Numbered from the stretch's first letter, positions 22,291-33,850 are shown. The stretch is 64,000 nucleotides of DNA from Rutpela maculata (GCA_936432065.2 OW386288.2:15922706-15986705); one strand, 5' to 3'. Program-made: numbers and translations. The notes: generated by a model not told the origin, from the letters alone.

Positions 22291-22897
22291 ATTTTAAAAT
22301 ACATATCCGGTGTCACATTAAAGATTACCATCTAATTGCTGTATCTCCAATACTTAAAAATCATTAATTAATGGATAATAGCCCTAAGTAATTACCAAAT
22401 AAATAAACGATACATTAAGTATCCAGCAAACAGGCATATTAACGTACACTATCAATATCCCATATTTGATACGTATATCATAAGTAATTACATGTTTGTT
22501 TTTATTGGAGCAATCATCAAACTCATTAATCAAATATGACACCAAGTCGATGAGGAATTCGAAGGCTATTTCTGTATAGTCATTTCCACATTAGCACAGT
22601 ACGATTAGCAAAAATTTAATAAGTTAGGCGTGATCTGTCCCTGGGCCCGAAGCTAACCAACGCCGACAAATAGATTGAGAGATAGTCAACACAGAGTGAA
22701 ACTGTTCGGTTTCGATTTTAGCCTGGGTAATAAATGTGAAAGTGAAAACGGTTTTGACTTAGAGGATGAACATTTTACTTCAAATATCGGACCTTTTATG
22801 GCGCATCGGTTTGGTGACAATAAGAATCGAAACACAATTTTCAATGACAAGACAACCAAATGTTTGTATAATGGGTGTTTATTTCTTTATGTTTGTA
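22291..22897. other. Intergenic, unassigned
   Basis: AT-rich. From about 22675 an open frame runs without a break into the LINE RT fragment, but its first 75 codons show no RT motif and may be unrelated sequence at the LINE's 5' truncation point. Confidence 0.45.
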
Positions 22898-24900
22898 ATT
22901 CGGTAGTAAAAGTCTCAGTAAGAAGAGGATGCCCACAAGGAGGTGTCCTCTCCCCTCTGCTATGGAACCTCGTTCTCGATGGTCTACTTCAGGAACTCGA
23001 GAACGAGGATCTTTTTGCTCAAGGTTACGCAGATGACCTGGCAATTATCATCTCGGGAAAATTCCCAAATACGGTTGCGGGCTCCTGCAAAGGGCCCTGC
23101 AGATCGTACAGAGATGGTGTAATGACCAGGGTCTTAACACACCACCACCACAGATAGTAGACAACCCCCAAATCCAAATCCAAGGCTGTCCGGAAGGGGG
23201 TTACACATTCGGAAAAACGCAGACATACATCCACACCCACCGGTGTTGTCAATACCGGGGCTGGGGGTCGAACCCAGAGCGCGGTAGCGAGTCGATCAGC
23301 CTATTCGCCACTCAATACGCCTTAACCGATTGAGCTACCGTGCCGGTAGAGTCAACCCCTCTAAGGCAGAACTGGTAATTTTCACTAGGAGACGCAGGCT
23401 AGATGGTTTCGTCGAACCTGTACTTTATGACACGACTCTAAGGATCTCCAGGACAGTGAAGTATCTGGGTGTCATCCTGGACTCTAAGCTGACCTGGAAA
23501 GATCGCATAGAGAGACAAATACAAAGGGCCACTACAACCCTCTGGGTATGTAGAAGGATCTTTGGTAAAACATGGGGGTTAAACCCCAGGGTAACGATGT
23601 GGTACTATACTGTGATAGTTAGACCAATGATCGCGTATGCTTCTGCTGTGTGGTGGCCTGCCGTAACCAGGCTATACATTCAACAGAAACTAACACAACT
23701 CCAAAGACTCGCCTGTTTGGGAGTCACAGGAGCAATACGCACGGCCCCCACAGCAGCTCTGGAGGTCCTTCTGGATCTCGTGCCCCTTCACTTGGTGATT
23801 GAGGCCGAGGCTCGGAAAGCGGCCTACAGGCTGAGGTGCGGTGGTCTGTGGAAAATCGGAGGAGAACAATTAGGGCACATAAGGGGCCTTTCCGACGTGA
23901 TAGGGACTCATTCACTTCTGGAGGCCAGGAGTGATGATATGGTGCCTTCCTTCTCCTTCTCAGAACCCTTTGAGGTTGTTATCCCCAAAAGGGAAGACTG
24001 GAACCCACTCGAGGACATACTCAGGCCTGCCGATATCGTCTGGTTTACAGACGGATCAAGGTTTGAGGAAAGTGCTGGAGCGGGGATATACGGTGGAAGG
24101 CCCAGAGCTGAACTTTCTTATGCCCTGGGCAAATTCGCCACGGTATTCCAGACCGAGATCTTTGCTATTTTGGTCTGTGCACAGGAGAATATTCGAAGGA
24201 AATATTCCAACAAGCACATATATATATGTAGCGATAGTCAAGCGGCCCTCAAGGCCCTTGCATCAGTCCGGACCAAGTCAAAACTGGTTCAAAACTGTAA
24301 ACAGGCACTCTGTGAACTTGGCTCATCCAACTGGGTCAAGCTTCTCTGATGCCTCTACTGGGTCCGGAGCCTGCTCTCGGCTACCCTAGATCAAGTGCCA
24401 ATAAGTCAGTAGAGAACTGGACACGGTTCCAATTCTTTGACTTCTGGGCTTCCTACCCAGGACTCCGGCAAGCGAAGCCCCTGATCTCAGGGCCCTTGCC
24501 GAAGCAAGCAGAACAAATCCTGCGACTAAGCAGGACTCAGGTCAGAATCGTGGTAAGTCTCTTGACTGGACACGGCTCTTTCAAAAAATACCTGCACACT
24601 ATAGGGGTGGTTGATAACCCCGACTGCAGGTTCTGCGGGGACGAGGAGGAGACTTCCATCCACGTCCTTACTTCCTGCCCTAGTCTTATGAACTTGCGGT
24701 AGAAACACTTCGGCATTGGTTTTCCGGTGCTGGAGGAAATAAGGAATGCCCCTATAGGAAGGATTTTGGCCTTTGGGTTAGAATCCGACCTGAATGGGGG
24801 AATTCAATAAATTCGTAGAGGTAGCACAATGGGCCACAAGGCCTGAGTGCGGCGACCCTTCGTCGCCCCGCTAAATGAAGAAGAAGAGAAGAAGAATTCG
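22898..24900 (+). pseudogene. 5'-truncated LINE (I/R1-like): RT end, RNase H, zinc-knuckle tail
   Basis: RT palm motifs are RGCPQGGVLSPLLWNLVLDG and GYADDLAI (YADD at 23026-23037). A one-base loss near 23085 shifts frame before the RALQIVQRW segment. A tRNA-derived SINE interrupts the following LRVNPSK. The RT thumb continues (VKYLGVILDSKLTW, RLACLGVTGAIR). RNase H follows with FTDGSRFEESAGAGIYGG, the E of FQTEIFAI and CSDSQAALKAL. Finally comes a CCHC-like tail, CRFCGDEEETSIHVLTSC. Further stops occur near 24348 and 24700. The 3' end runs to a (GAA)n tail near 24880-24900. The insertion is GC-richer than its surroundings. Confidence 0.9.
23135..23347 (-). mobile_element. tRNA-derived SINE inside the LINE
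   Basis: On the minus strand the head reads CCGGCACGGTAGCTCAATCGG, containing a good pol III box A (TAGCTCAATCGG, 23326-23337). Box B (GGTTCGACCCC, 23264-23274) is at tRNA-like spacing. After the tRNA-like head comes an unrelated body and a (GGT)n-like tail near 23140-23155. It interrupts the RT reading frame between the codons for GL and RVNPSK. I could not define a target duplication. Confidence 0.85.
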
Positions 24901-25129
24901 ACAATTTCTCCTAGATCCCTGAACCGATTCAAGAAATTTTTTATAGGCTTTTAAAGACATTATAGGCTATTTAAAAGTAAAAAAATTTTTTTTTGATTTT
25001 CGTACAAATAAAATTTTTTCTTTTTTCTTTAGTTTTCAATAGCCTAGTACCATTGTATAAAGTTGTCTCTAAAAGCCTATCAAACATATTTTTCAATCGG
25101 TTTAGGGATGTAGAAGAAATTGTCGAATT
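24895..25129. mobile_element. 235-bp hairpin element abutting the LINE tail
   Basis: The ends AATTCGACAATTTCT and its complement enclose arms of roughly 85 bp that pair with few mismatches (CCTGAACCGATT against AATCGGTTTAGG, and ATAGGCTTTTA against TAAAAGCCTAT). It lies immediately downstream of the LINE's (GAA)n tail. No coding capacity; target duplication not clear. Confidence 0.75.
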
Positions 25130-25376
25130 ACGTTCACGGCACCGCCCACCTTAAAATTACAATGAAAACACTGATGAGCCAGCATAAACGTTAGACAAGC
25201 TAAATATTTAATTGTTTTCAAAGCCATATTACCCAGCAAACGCTAATAAGTCTAAAAAACGTTTTATATGCTGCAGAACGCCGTACGTTGTACGTCGGAA
25301 AACCGTAAAAAACGTTTATTATCACGACAAATGTCCGCCCAAATCAACGTTTATAAATCATACACTTCCGACAATA

Positions 25377-26765
25377 GCCCAGTCGACGAAGGTATTTACC
25401 TACAAAAATTTAAAGAACATAAAAACAAAAGTGAATAAAAATTTTTTTCATCCATTTTTTAAAAATTCTGAAATTAAGTCAAGCTAGGAAAAATTAAAAA
25501 TACAGATGGATAGATCACGTATTTATGAACAAAAAATGTTCTAACAAAATTTATCGCTAAAGCCACGGTTTTCCCGGAAAAAAATAGGCAAGTGTAACGT
25601 TATAACTCGAAGAGAGATACATGCGTGCGCGCGCTTGAATACACATGATTGTGACACCGACGCACTGAATTACATGTCACTAAATCAGAATTTGTTCAAT
25701 CTATATGAGTGTTGGTTCATTTAAAAGACGGAAATTGTAGCTTTCTGATGCTTTTTTGTTTTAAACAATACAAGCAAAGGATGGATGGGAAAAATATACT
25801 TATATATATTATCACGCCCGAACTCAATCGTCGCAATGAAAAATATAGAAAAAAATAAAAGCCCTTCAAAAATATCCTTTCTTCATAGAGTACTGTAAAA
25901 AAGTCTGTATACTTGATGACTATTTTGTTTTATTAAGTTGTAGTAACGTGGATTCAAAAAAAAGTACATCTCAAATCATTTTAATTTCCTTGCTTGATGA
26001 TTTTCTTGCCAAGAAATTAACCCATTGGAAAAAAAATAAAATATCACTATTTAGGAAAAAATGTATACTTGTTCAGATACAAATTCGTTTACTTGTATGC
26101 ATTTTTTCGAAAATATGATTAATCCGATCATGATAAGAAAGTGCGATTTTTACGAGTTATCCTTATAACTATGAAAATATCTTTGATTGTTCTGAATATA
26201 AATTCTGGAACTTTTCTAATGCATTAACAAGTGTATAAGGAATCCATTAAAAATACAGCTAAAATGTAGATGGGTGTTTGGGTGTACCTGTAATAAACAG
26301 AATACAGTAAAGGCACGTAAAATTCATGCGGGCGATTCAGCGGCTATGTATGCATTCATAATTATATATTTTCCCCCCACACTCACTATATATCCTTCTA
26401 TTCACTAAGAAAAATATGTAATCAGAAAGAGAAAAAAGCTTTATTTTACCCGTTAGAACAATTTTTTTCCAGGAATACCGTAGCTTTAGCGATACATTTT
26501 ATTAGGACATATTTTTGTTCAGAAACGCTTGGTCTATCCACCTGTATTTTTTGTTTTTTTCTATCCTGACTTAATTTAAAAATTTTGAAAAAATGGATGA
26601 AAAAAAAATTTTTTTTCTCTATTTTTTTTTATTTTCTGCATCTGAGCCGAATGTAAAGTTTTCAGGATATTATTCTATACACTTTCACGAACTCATTAAA
26701 AAAAACATTATTCAGTTTGCAAATTTTTGTGAGTTTCACTATAAAATGTTTTCTGTCGTCTGGGT
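25377..26765. mobile_element. TIR element B, copy of element A without its nested insertion
   Basis: The ends GCCCAGTCGACGAAG and, from the right, ACCCAGACGACAG are flanked by TA (25375-25376 and 26766-26767). The left and right subterminal regions match 4161-6563. B lacks the 1,527-bp insertion of A but has its own extra internal stretch of about 580 bp (about 25875-26455) with Tc1-like words and no gene. Confidence 0.75.
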
Positions 26766-26805
26766 TACAAATAAAAGTAGGACAACTCTTGTTCATTGAA
26801 AACTA

Positions 26806-27442
26806 TATTTTACTTCCACATCCATTGGAAGTATAGTAACGACAAAAAAATTTTTGAAAATTTTTATTGTTCAGATAGGCTTCGAATGACATGAAACTTC
26901 GAGATTTTAAGTTTGAGCAAAAAAAAGTTCTGTCTGTCTGTAACTTTTTTTTGTGCCCACGATTACTCTGGAACCGTTTAAGTTATTGACTTGGATCAGG
27001 AACTAGATTATATTTTCATCTCATTCCGTGGAAGCGTTTGGGGGTAAATTGGGGTAAATGGGGGGTAAATTGGGGTAAATGGGGGGTAAATCGAGCAAGT
27101 AGGAGGCCACACAATTCGTATTTAGTGTACACAGGAGAGGCTAAGGTCTCAAAAATTTTTTTGGCATTACCACCCCCACCCCATTATTAAAGAGGGTGAA
27201 AAAAAAAATGTAATTTAGTGTGTGTACAAGAACCAAAAGCCTCAAAATATTTTGTAACTTCATCCACCCCCACTACCACCTCTCTGTCACCACTCCCCAC
27301 CTCATTACCGATGTAGGATATCGTTTTATGGGTTTTTGGGCTAGACGATTTCAAATATTATATTATTAAAGTTCCGTAAATAATTATTTCTACATACAAA
27401 ATTTTTTCGTTGTGAGAGGCTTGGATAGAAAATCTGGATATC
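26806..27442 (+). repeat. Dispersed repeat family 1, plus-strand copy
   Basis: It starts ATTTTACTTCCACATCCATT and contains GGAAGTATAGTAACGAC, CTGTCTGTCTGTAAC, CTCTGGAACCGTTTAAG and a GGGGTAAATT tandem run near 27040-27095. Two C-rich CACCCCCAC blocks follow. It ends near AGAAAATCTGGAT. Copies at 30.1 and 53.1 kb end CTGGATGTGGAAGTA, giving inverted CTTCCACATCCAG-like ends. It is non-coding. Confidence 0.8.
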
Positions 27443-27649
27443 AACGGTTTTTTAGTAATGTAAATCGATCTTTGTAGACGATATTTGTGCGGCGGTGCCA
27501 ACTCTATTATATTTTCCGAATAATACAACTGGCACTTAGGAAAATTAGACAATAATTTATTAAAAATATCTAAAGTAATAAATAATTTTATACATATAAA
27601 ATAAACCAAAAAAAAAAATAAATAAAATACAAACAAAAACAAAAATATG

Positions 27650-27895
27650 AGAATTCAATATCTAGTCATGGTCCCGTTATTATTTATTACTTCTTGCATT
27701 CTTCTGGGCATTGAATCGATTAAATTTGTGGTAAGGTTATGACTTTCCTCCAGACTTTCCCTCAATGAGATACCATAAATGATTTTTATTTAAAGGGATA
27801 ATATTGTTTCTGCATTTTCGTAACAATTATTCCCCAAATGTTTTCCAACGGATTCATGTCGGTACTTTTAGCAGCCCAAGGCAGAACGTTTTTTC
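27650..27895 (-). pseudogene. Tc1-like transposase C-terminal fragment
   Basis: The minus-strand reading gives LPWAAKSTDMNPLENIWGII around the third catalytic residue (Glu in ENIWG), then a damaged stretch. It ends with IDSMPRRMQEVINNNGTMTR, the normal Tc1 C-terminus. The rest of the gene is lost at the junction with the repeat beginning at 27894. Confidence 0.85.
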
Positions 27896-28300
27896 TGAAA
27901 TCGATCAGCAATGTCTACATTTTCGGCTCGATTTCAGATCGAAAAATGCACAATTCCAGTATTTTAGTCCGTTGCTAAGAAACTATTCCAAAACAGACCG
28001 GAAAAGATCCGTTACCAAGCAATGATCAAAAAAACCGTACGGGAATGTTACTTTCCCGGCCTAGGACGGGAAGGTAACATTCCCGTATGGTTTTTTATGT
28101 ATATTTTAGACAGTAAATAAATACACGCAGACAAACCAACTCATATTAAAATTGCATTTATTAGTAATATTGATTGTGATTTCAGAAAAAATAGTATGTG
28201 TACTTCGGTGTGAAAGCACATTCCCGGACTTCGATGCTTGTTGCATCGTCGTCTGGGAAGGTATTGCTTTCACACCTAAATACACAATATCCTATTGCCG
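27894..28300 (+). repeat. Hairpin-bearing repeat family 2, copy 1
   Basis: Shared with 52150-52620 from TTTTTTCTGAAATCGATC onward. It contains two strong hairpins. One is at about 28026-28096 (AAAACCGTACGGGAATGTTA pairing with its complement across GGCCTAGGA). The other is at about 28200-28290 (GGTGTGAAAGCA pairing with TGCTTTCACACC, and an inner GATGC/GCATC stem). No coding capacity. The family is not one I recognise. Confidence 0.7.
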
Positions 28301-28504
28301 ATCTCTGATGCCCTCTTTCCGGTCTAGCCCGGGAACACGTTACTTTCTGGCGGAAAATTTCTCCAGAAAGGGTGTATTTTCTGGTTGGCCGAAAAAAAAA
28401 AATAATTTTTTGTTCATTGCCTACTTAATAAAAACATAAGATGCTATTTAAAAATTTAGTAAACGCTTTTTTGGCTTTTGTTCTGGGAGATGATTATGAA
28501 TAAA

Positions 28505-28630
28505 ATAGTATACAAACCTTGGTGGAAAGTTTCATTGCTGTCTTGAGAATTAGTTGACCTCGCCGCTTCGCGCCTATCTCATCTCTCGACAAGAATGAAA
28601 CACTTTCCACCTCGGTATGTAATATACTGT
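28505..28630 (+). repeat. Additional hairpin of similar design
   Basis: An imperfect stem (AGTATACAAACCTTGGTGG, then AAAGTTTCATT) pairs with AATGAAACACTTTCCACCTC and TATGTAATATACT about 60 bases later. The loop is GC-rich (GACCTCGCCGCTTCGCGCC). It resembles the second hairpin of the preceding repeat in size and placement but not in sequence. Confidence 0.5.
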
Positions 28631-28639
28631 AAAACATTT

Positions 28640-29277
28640 AGTATCTATTAGCAGAGTGTTTATATTTCACTACCTGCGCTAAGCAAATAAATTCGTCCAG
28701 TTTGAGTGATTGGTGGTAATGTATGCGGGAATTAGCATATTGAAGTCACACTGTCGTAATCATCGCAGCCAGTCGAGCGAGTTATTGTCTCCGGTATTTC
28801 TTGCTCCCCAAGTACTGCTTAGCGTTCAAACTGAATTGTTATTTTCTTAAATTTACTGTTGATTGCTCGCTATTCGATTAATTCAAGTAATCGCAAACGG
28901 ACGTGATCAAATGTGACACTGTTTTGTAAAAGGGAACGTGAAGGTTTCATAATAGAAAATTCATGTAATTAAAGGAAATGAATAATGAATATTAATGGTC
29001 TGTATTTATGTGCAAATATTCATTAAATTTCCTATTATCCTATCATCTTCTGTGATTAGTTTTGTAACAAGGAAAATATAGTACTAAATAGAATACCCGA
29101 TTGTCTTTATGAAATAATTTGAACGAAATGTTACAAAATCGAAGAAATATTTTGCAAATAAAAAAATATAATATTAATAATTCAAATATTAAACATTTTA
29201 GGTGTTTCCCAAATACTAGTAAGAATGTTGATTTTAATTTTTGTTTAACCCCACAGTAGAAATTTATTAGTTTTAGT
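28640..29277. other. Intergenic, nothing recognised
   Basis: AT-rich; no open frame with family features and no repeats shared with other parts of the window that I noticed. Confidence 0.5.
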
Positions 29278-30120
29278 CAGTGGCGGATCCATGGGGGGGG
29301 GGGGGTTGGCACAGGGCTACGTGCCTTCGCCCTGTTGTTTATTTTGGCACAAAGAAATGGTTTAGAAAAGTTCATTTGGCATAGTGTTTCAGCATTTAAC
29401 TTTAGCAAAAAAATGTTTTCTATTAAATTAAGAGTGCAGCCCAATCTCTATCCTCAGTAATCTGCAAATTTGAATTTCTGTTAAGCTTAAAAATGTTAAC
29501 GAAATTTTTAGCTGTAACATTTTCCCTTTCAATCCAAATCTTGATTACAGTAAAGGTATGACAATGGTTGAAATCGTAAAACCTGCGTTGAACAATATTA
29601 GAACAAATTTAGAAAATGAATTTAAAATTATATTTTCCAAAACCAAAAATATTGCTGAAAAAAATGGTTGTCGAAATAAAACTTCCTAGGATCACAAAAC
29701 ATCGTGCTAATGCTCATTTGGCTTATACAATAGACTTTTTCCGTTTTAATACGTTTTTATCTTACCTGGACTACCTGATTTCAAAATTTCATTCACGCTG
29801 CGCAAAGATAATAATACCAGTGTAATTTCGAAGTTGCAAAAGATTATTCTCAAGTTTTATTTCGAATTCGACTCATCTGATGAACAATATGAATGTGGTT
29901 GATACTCCAGTGGAAGCTTTTAAATATGCCTTCTTTTTTCCAGATATTCAATATACAGGGTGTTTGGTACATCGATAGAAAGTTTTCACTGGGTGATAGT
30001 TGGGGTCGTTTGGAACGTATAGGACCATATTTACCCGTATGCAAAGTCTCACCGTTTTTGAGATATCGGCATTTTTAAATATTTTTGCGAAATAGTTGAG
30101 TTGTTACTAATACATCTTAT

Positions 30121-30835
30121 TTTACTTCCACGTCCAGTGGAAGTATAGTAACGACAAAAAATTTTTAAAAAATTTTTATTGTCCAAATAGGCTTAAAATG
30201 CCATGAAACGTCGAGATTTTAAGTTTGAGCGAAAACAAAATTTCTGTCTGTCTGTCGGTCTGTCTGTCTGTCGGTCTGTCTGTAACTTTTTTTTGTGCGC
30301 ACGTTTACTCTGGAACCGTTTAAGATATTGACTTGAAATTTGGTACACATATGTACTTTAACGAGATCTAGAACTAGATTATATTTTCATCTTGTTCCGT
30401 CGAAGGGTTGGGGGGGTAAATTGGGGTAAATGGGTAAATCAAGCAGGTAAGAGTCCACGAAATTGGTATTTAGTATATATAAGAGAAGCTAAGGCCTCAA
30501 AAAAATGTTTGGCATTAGCCACCCCCATTACCACCCCCACCTGCTTATTAAAGGGGATGAAAAAAAATTGTGATTCAGTGTATGTACAGGAACCAGAAAC
30601 CTCAAAATATTTTTTTTACTTCATCCACCCCCCATTACCACCCCCCTATCACCACCCTCACCCCACTACCGATGTGGGGTATTGTTTTATGGGTTTTTGG
30701 GGTAGAAGATTTCAAATATTATATTATTAAAGTTCCATAAACAATTATTTTCACATACAAAGTTTTTTCGTTGTGAGTGACTTGGATAGAGAATCTGGAT
30801 GTGGAAGTAGTGATTCCTTGGGCAGCGGTTTTTTA
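30121..30835 (+). repeat. Dispersed repeat family 1, inserted in a TIR arm
   Basis: Starts TTTACTTCCACGTCCAGTGG and has a long (TCTG)n/(TCGG) run at 30242-30290. It shares the body TCTGGAACCGTTTAAGATAT, GGTACACATATGTACTTTA and AACTAGATTATATTTTCATC with the other copies. It ends CTGGATGTGGAAGTA and a few further bases. The other arm of the host element lacks it. Confidence 0.8.
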
Positions 30836-31431
30836 TGATACTAAATACTTCAGCTTTCTTAAATATTTTTTTTAGATATTCTTAGTATGCACTTTGTTGA
30901 AACAGTACAGAAAGAAATGCCGAAGTATTGGTATGAAAATTATGTAGGGCAATTTATGTGCTGAAATACATTGGTTCGATTTTTCTTTTCTATTTTAAGC
31001 AAAATTTTCTCAAATGCGGCACCACATCGAGAGATTCAAATAGTTTTGAAAACCTCTCTATTGCATACTTTTCCAATGGTATACCACGTTATGACATAAT
31101 TATAGTTCATTAAACTAAAAAGGAAACATATTTGTAGACAAGACGTTTTTAATACGGAAAGAATATTAAACAAAATCATAATAAATTCTTTCAGCCGCAA
31201 ATCGGTGATATTATTTAGTAATGTTTAAAGACAATTTTCTGTCTGTGACATATTGAAATAAAAACAAACGTATTTACAGGTACAGTGAACAAGAAATGAA
31301 ATAAACAAAGGGTAGATATCAGGCGACCAGACGCAAAAAATTGTGTTTCTTGGATACCAGTGAGACATTTGAACGCTTGTGTCAAACGCTGTTTTATTTA
31401 ATTGTTCATAGTATTGTCACATTTTTCTGCA

Positions 31432-32431
31432 ATGGCATCTTTTTCTATTGCCGAGTATGTCGATATTCTCTTTATGTACGGAATGGCCGACGGAAAGGAA
31501 GCAGCAGCTAAAGATTTTTATTGGGAATGATTTCCAACCAGAAGAATACCCAATGTCCAGGTGTTTTGTAACACATATCAACGTATACGTGATCATCATA
31601 GGGAACGGGTGCATATTGTGCAACTTGGTCCTGAAGTAGATAAGCAAATTTTGGAGGCTTTCGAAGCAGATCCTACCAGCAGTATTGGAACAGTAGCTCG
31701 TCAACTGAATTTGTCCATATGGAAAGTTTGGACAATTCTTAGGATTGAAGGAAAACATCCATTCCACTACACGCCTGTTTAGAGACTCGAAGAAGGTGAC
31801 CCAATACGGAGAACTGCCTTTTGCAGTTTTGTGTTGAACGCTGATCTGGAAAATGAATGTTTTCTTAAAAGTATTTTGTGGACAGACGAGTCGAAGTATT
31901 CTCCAGAAGGAATAACAAATTTTCACAATCTTCATTACTGGGCTGATGCTGACGAAAACCCGCACATGAAAAAACAAACCTCTTTTCAATACAAGTTCAG
32001 TGTGAATGTATGGGCAGCGGTAACTGGCAGAGCTTTCATTGGTCCATATTATCTTCCAGACAATTTAAATGGAGACAGTTATTTAGAGTTTTTGCAGAAT
32101 AATTTACCATAATATCTTAGCCAACATACTTCTAAATGTAAGAGACAGCTTGATATTTCAAAACGACGGATGTCCTGCTCATTACCGAATTACTGCGAGG
32201 GAATTTTTAAACGAAACATTTCCTAATCGTTGGATTTGGAGAAATGGGCTAATATTGTGGCCAGCGATGTCTCCAGACTTGACGCTCCTTGATTTTCATG
32301 TCTGGGGTCGAATGAAAGAGATTGAAATAACCGACCGTGACCACATTGTACGGAGAATTAATGAAGCAGGTGCCAGATTAAGGGAAGAAATGACCACTAC
32401 CTACTACCCAAATACGAAAGAGGACACATGA
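31432..32431 (+). pseudogene. DD41D-type transposase pseudogene
   Basis: ATG at 31432 (MASFSIAEYVDILFMYGMAD) begins the N-terminal HTH region. An in-frame TGA occurs at 31528-31530. The second HTH reads SSIGTVARQLNLSIWKVWTI, and a TAG follows at 31780-31782. Catalytic motifs are WTDESKYS (first Asp), FQNDGCPAHY (second) and SPDLTLLDFHVWG (third), with 41 residues between the last two. A frameshift near 32110 separates the first from the second. All three Asp survive but the gene cannot make full-length protein. AATAAA follows near 32527. Confidence 0.9.
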
Positions 32432-33339
32432 ATGCGGTAGAAATGGAGGTTCTCATTTTGAAAACGAAATGAATTAATTATTAGTTTTAGTTACGTTTGT
32501 TTTAGTTAAAACTGGAAATAAGAGTAATAAAATGATTATTGCTTATTTAATTTTTTTCCTCATTAAAAATGTAATGTCTGCAAATATGTTTCCTTTTTAT
32601 TAATGAACTATAATTCTGTCATAACGTGGTATACCATTGGAAAGAGTATGCAACTGAGAAATTTTTAAAACTATTTGAATCTCTTGAATTAGGCGCCGCT
32701 TTTGAGAAAATTTTGCTTAAAAATCGAACCAATGCATTTCAACACATAAATTATTGTTCTACATAATTTTTATACTAATACTTCGGCATTTCTTTTTGTG
32801 TTGTTTCGACAAAGTGCGTATTAAAAATGTCTAAAAAAAATATTTAAAAAAGCTGAAAGTATTTATTATTATAAAAAATGAATTATGAATGAATGAATAT
32901 TAGTGACAACTCAACTATTTCGCAAAAACATCTAAAAATGCCGATATCTCAAAAACTGTGAGACTTTGCATACGAGTAAATATGGTATATGACCATATTT
33001 ACTCGTTCCAAACGACCCCAACTATCACCCAATGAAAACTTTCTATCGATGTACCAAACACCCTGTATATTGAAAATTCTTACCTGTTACTACTGTAATA
33101 TCTGAAAGATCATTTAGCGCGTTAAAAAGAATTAAGATCTACTTGAGGTTAACCATGTGTTAGGAGAGACTAAATGATTTGAGTTTGATGAATATCAATA
33201 AAGATGTGGAAATAGTTCCTGAAGAGGTCTTAGACATATTTCCAGAGAAACATGTGAGAAAACTTTATATAAATTAGTTTGCTTACTTTTTCTTTTTTTG
33301 TTAAACACCCAAATAAATTCGTAAGATACAGAAATAAAC

Positions 33340-33850
33340 GGACGCAGTCTGCTAACTAAGCACAACCATGTCGTTCCCCTCTGCCATTTTCACCGCCCAA
33401 ATTACGAAGGAACTGTTAAGTCAGAAACACAACTTGTCTTTGGGGCGTCTGAGATGAGAAAGTCGGGTATACTTATCTCTGACAGACCATCCAAAACTAA
33501 GATCAACGAATTGCTGAGTAGAAAACAGCTGAGATATGCAGTGGACATCCATAACAGGACACATGGTATTGAACATTAAACAAACACCTAACCAATATAG
33601 GGGCGAGGAACAATCCATAGTGCAGGGTGTGTAGTGAGGATGAGGAAACTCCTCACCATATACTGTGTGAATGCCCAGCCTTGGTGACTGGATGGCGTTC
33701 ATATTCGGGTGACCGTTTATGACTCCGGAAGAAATAAGCACAGCTCCCATTGACCGTACATTCGCCTTTTTGGGAGACTACTATGGAATAACGAGACTAC
33801 GGGGTATAATGGGCTTTAGCTTGAGTACAGCGGGGTTCCGATACTACAAC
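33340..33850 (+). pseudogene. LINE 3'-end fragment (CCHC tail)
   Basis: With frame changes it reads LLSRKQLRYAVDIHNRTHG, HLTNIGARNNPQCRVC and SEDEETPHHILCECPAL, then FAFLGDYYGI. This is the same Cys-His tail as the LINE at 24628-24680 (CRFCGDEEETSIHVL), so it is an I/R1-like LINE remnant. It lies just past the hAT relic. Confidence 0.75.

Larger units (their letters stand above)
29956..33065 (+). mobile_element. DD41D mariner-like element with ~0.5-kb TIRs
   Basis: The ends CAGGGTGTTTGGTACATCG and its complement have TA at 29954-29955 and 33066-33067. The right arm (about 32545-33065) pairs with the left arm. The left arm is longer only because a family-1 repeat of ~0.7 kb was inserted at about 30121-30835. 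The central transposase gene is defective. Confidence 0.88.
29278..33280 (+). pseudogene. hAT-type transposase relic (ZMYM1-like), split by a mariner-like element
   Basis: The left terminus CAGTGGCGGATCC followed by a 13-G run (29293-29305) resembles a hAT inverted end. The coding relic at about 29580-29900 includes LENEFKIIFSKTKNIAEKNG and FLSYLDYLISKFH. It resumes after the insertion at about 33080 with VISERSFSALKRIKIYLRLT and EEVLDIFPEKHVRKLYIN, the hAT dimerisation segment. Frameshifts and stops are frequent. The DD41D element at 29956-33065 sits in a TA between the two parts. A matching right TIR was not found. Confidence 0.75.

Noticed and set aside
23264..23337. A tRNA gene on the minus strand
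   Set aside because: Box A and B are good, but the sequence around them does not close as a cloverleaf with an acceptor stem. It continues into a SINE body and tail inside a LINE.
25176..25200. Hammerhead ribozyme core (CTGATGAG)
   Set aside because: No CGAAAC-like partner or flanking helices at the right distance; other CTGATGA words at 29876 and 58472 also fail.
30392..30730. 112-codon open frame
   Set aside because: It lies entirely in the non-coding family-1 repeat, and its Pro/His-rich run comes from C-rich tandem words.
31417..31989. 190-codon minus-strand open frame
   Set aside because: It is the antisense of the DD41D transposase pseudogene, which has recognisable motifs on the plus strand.
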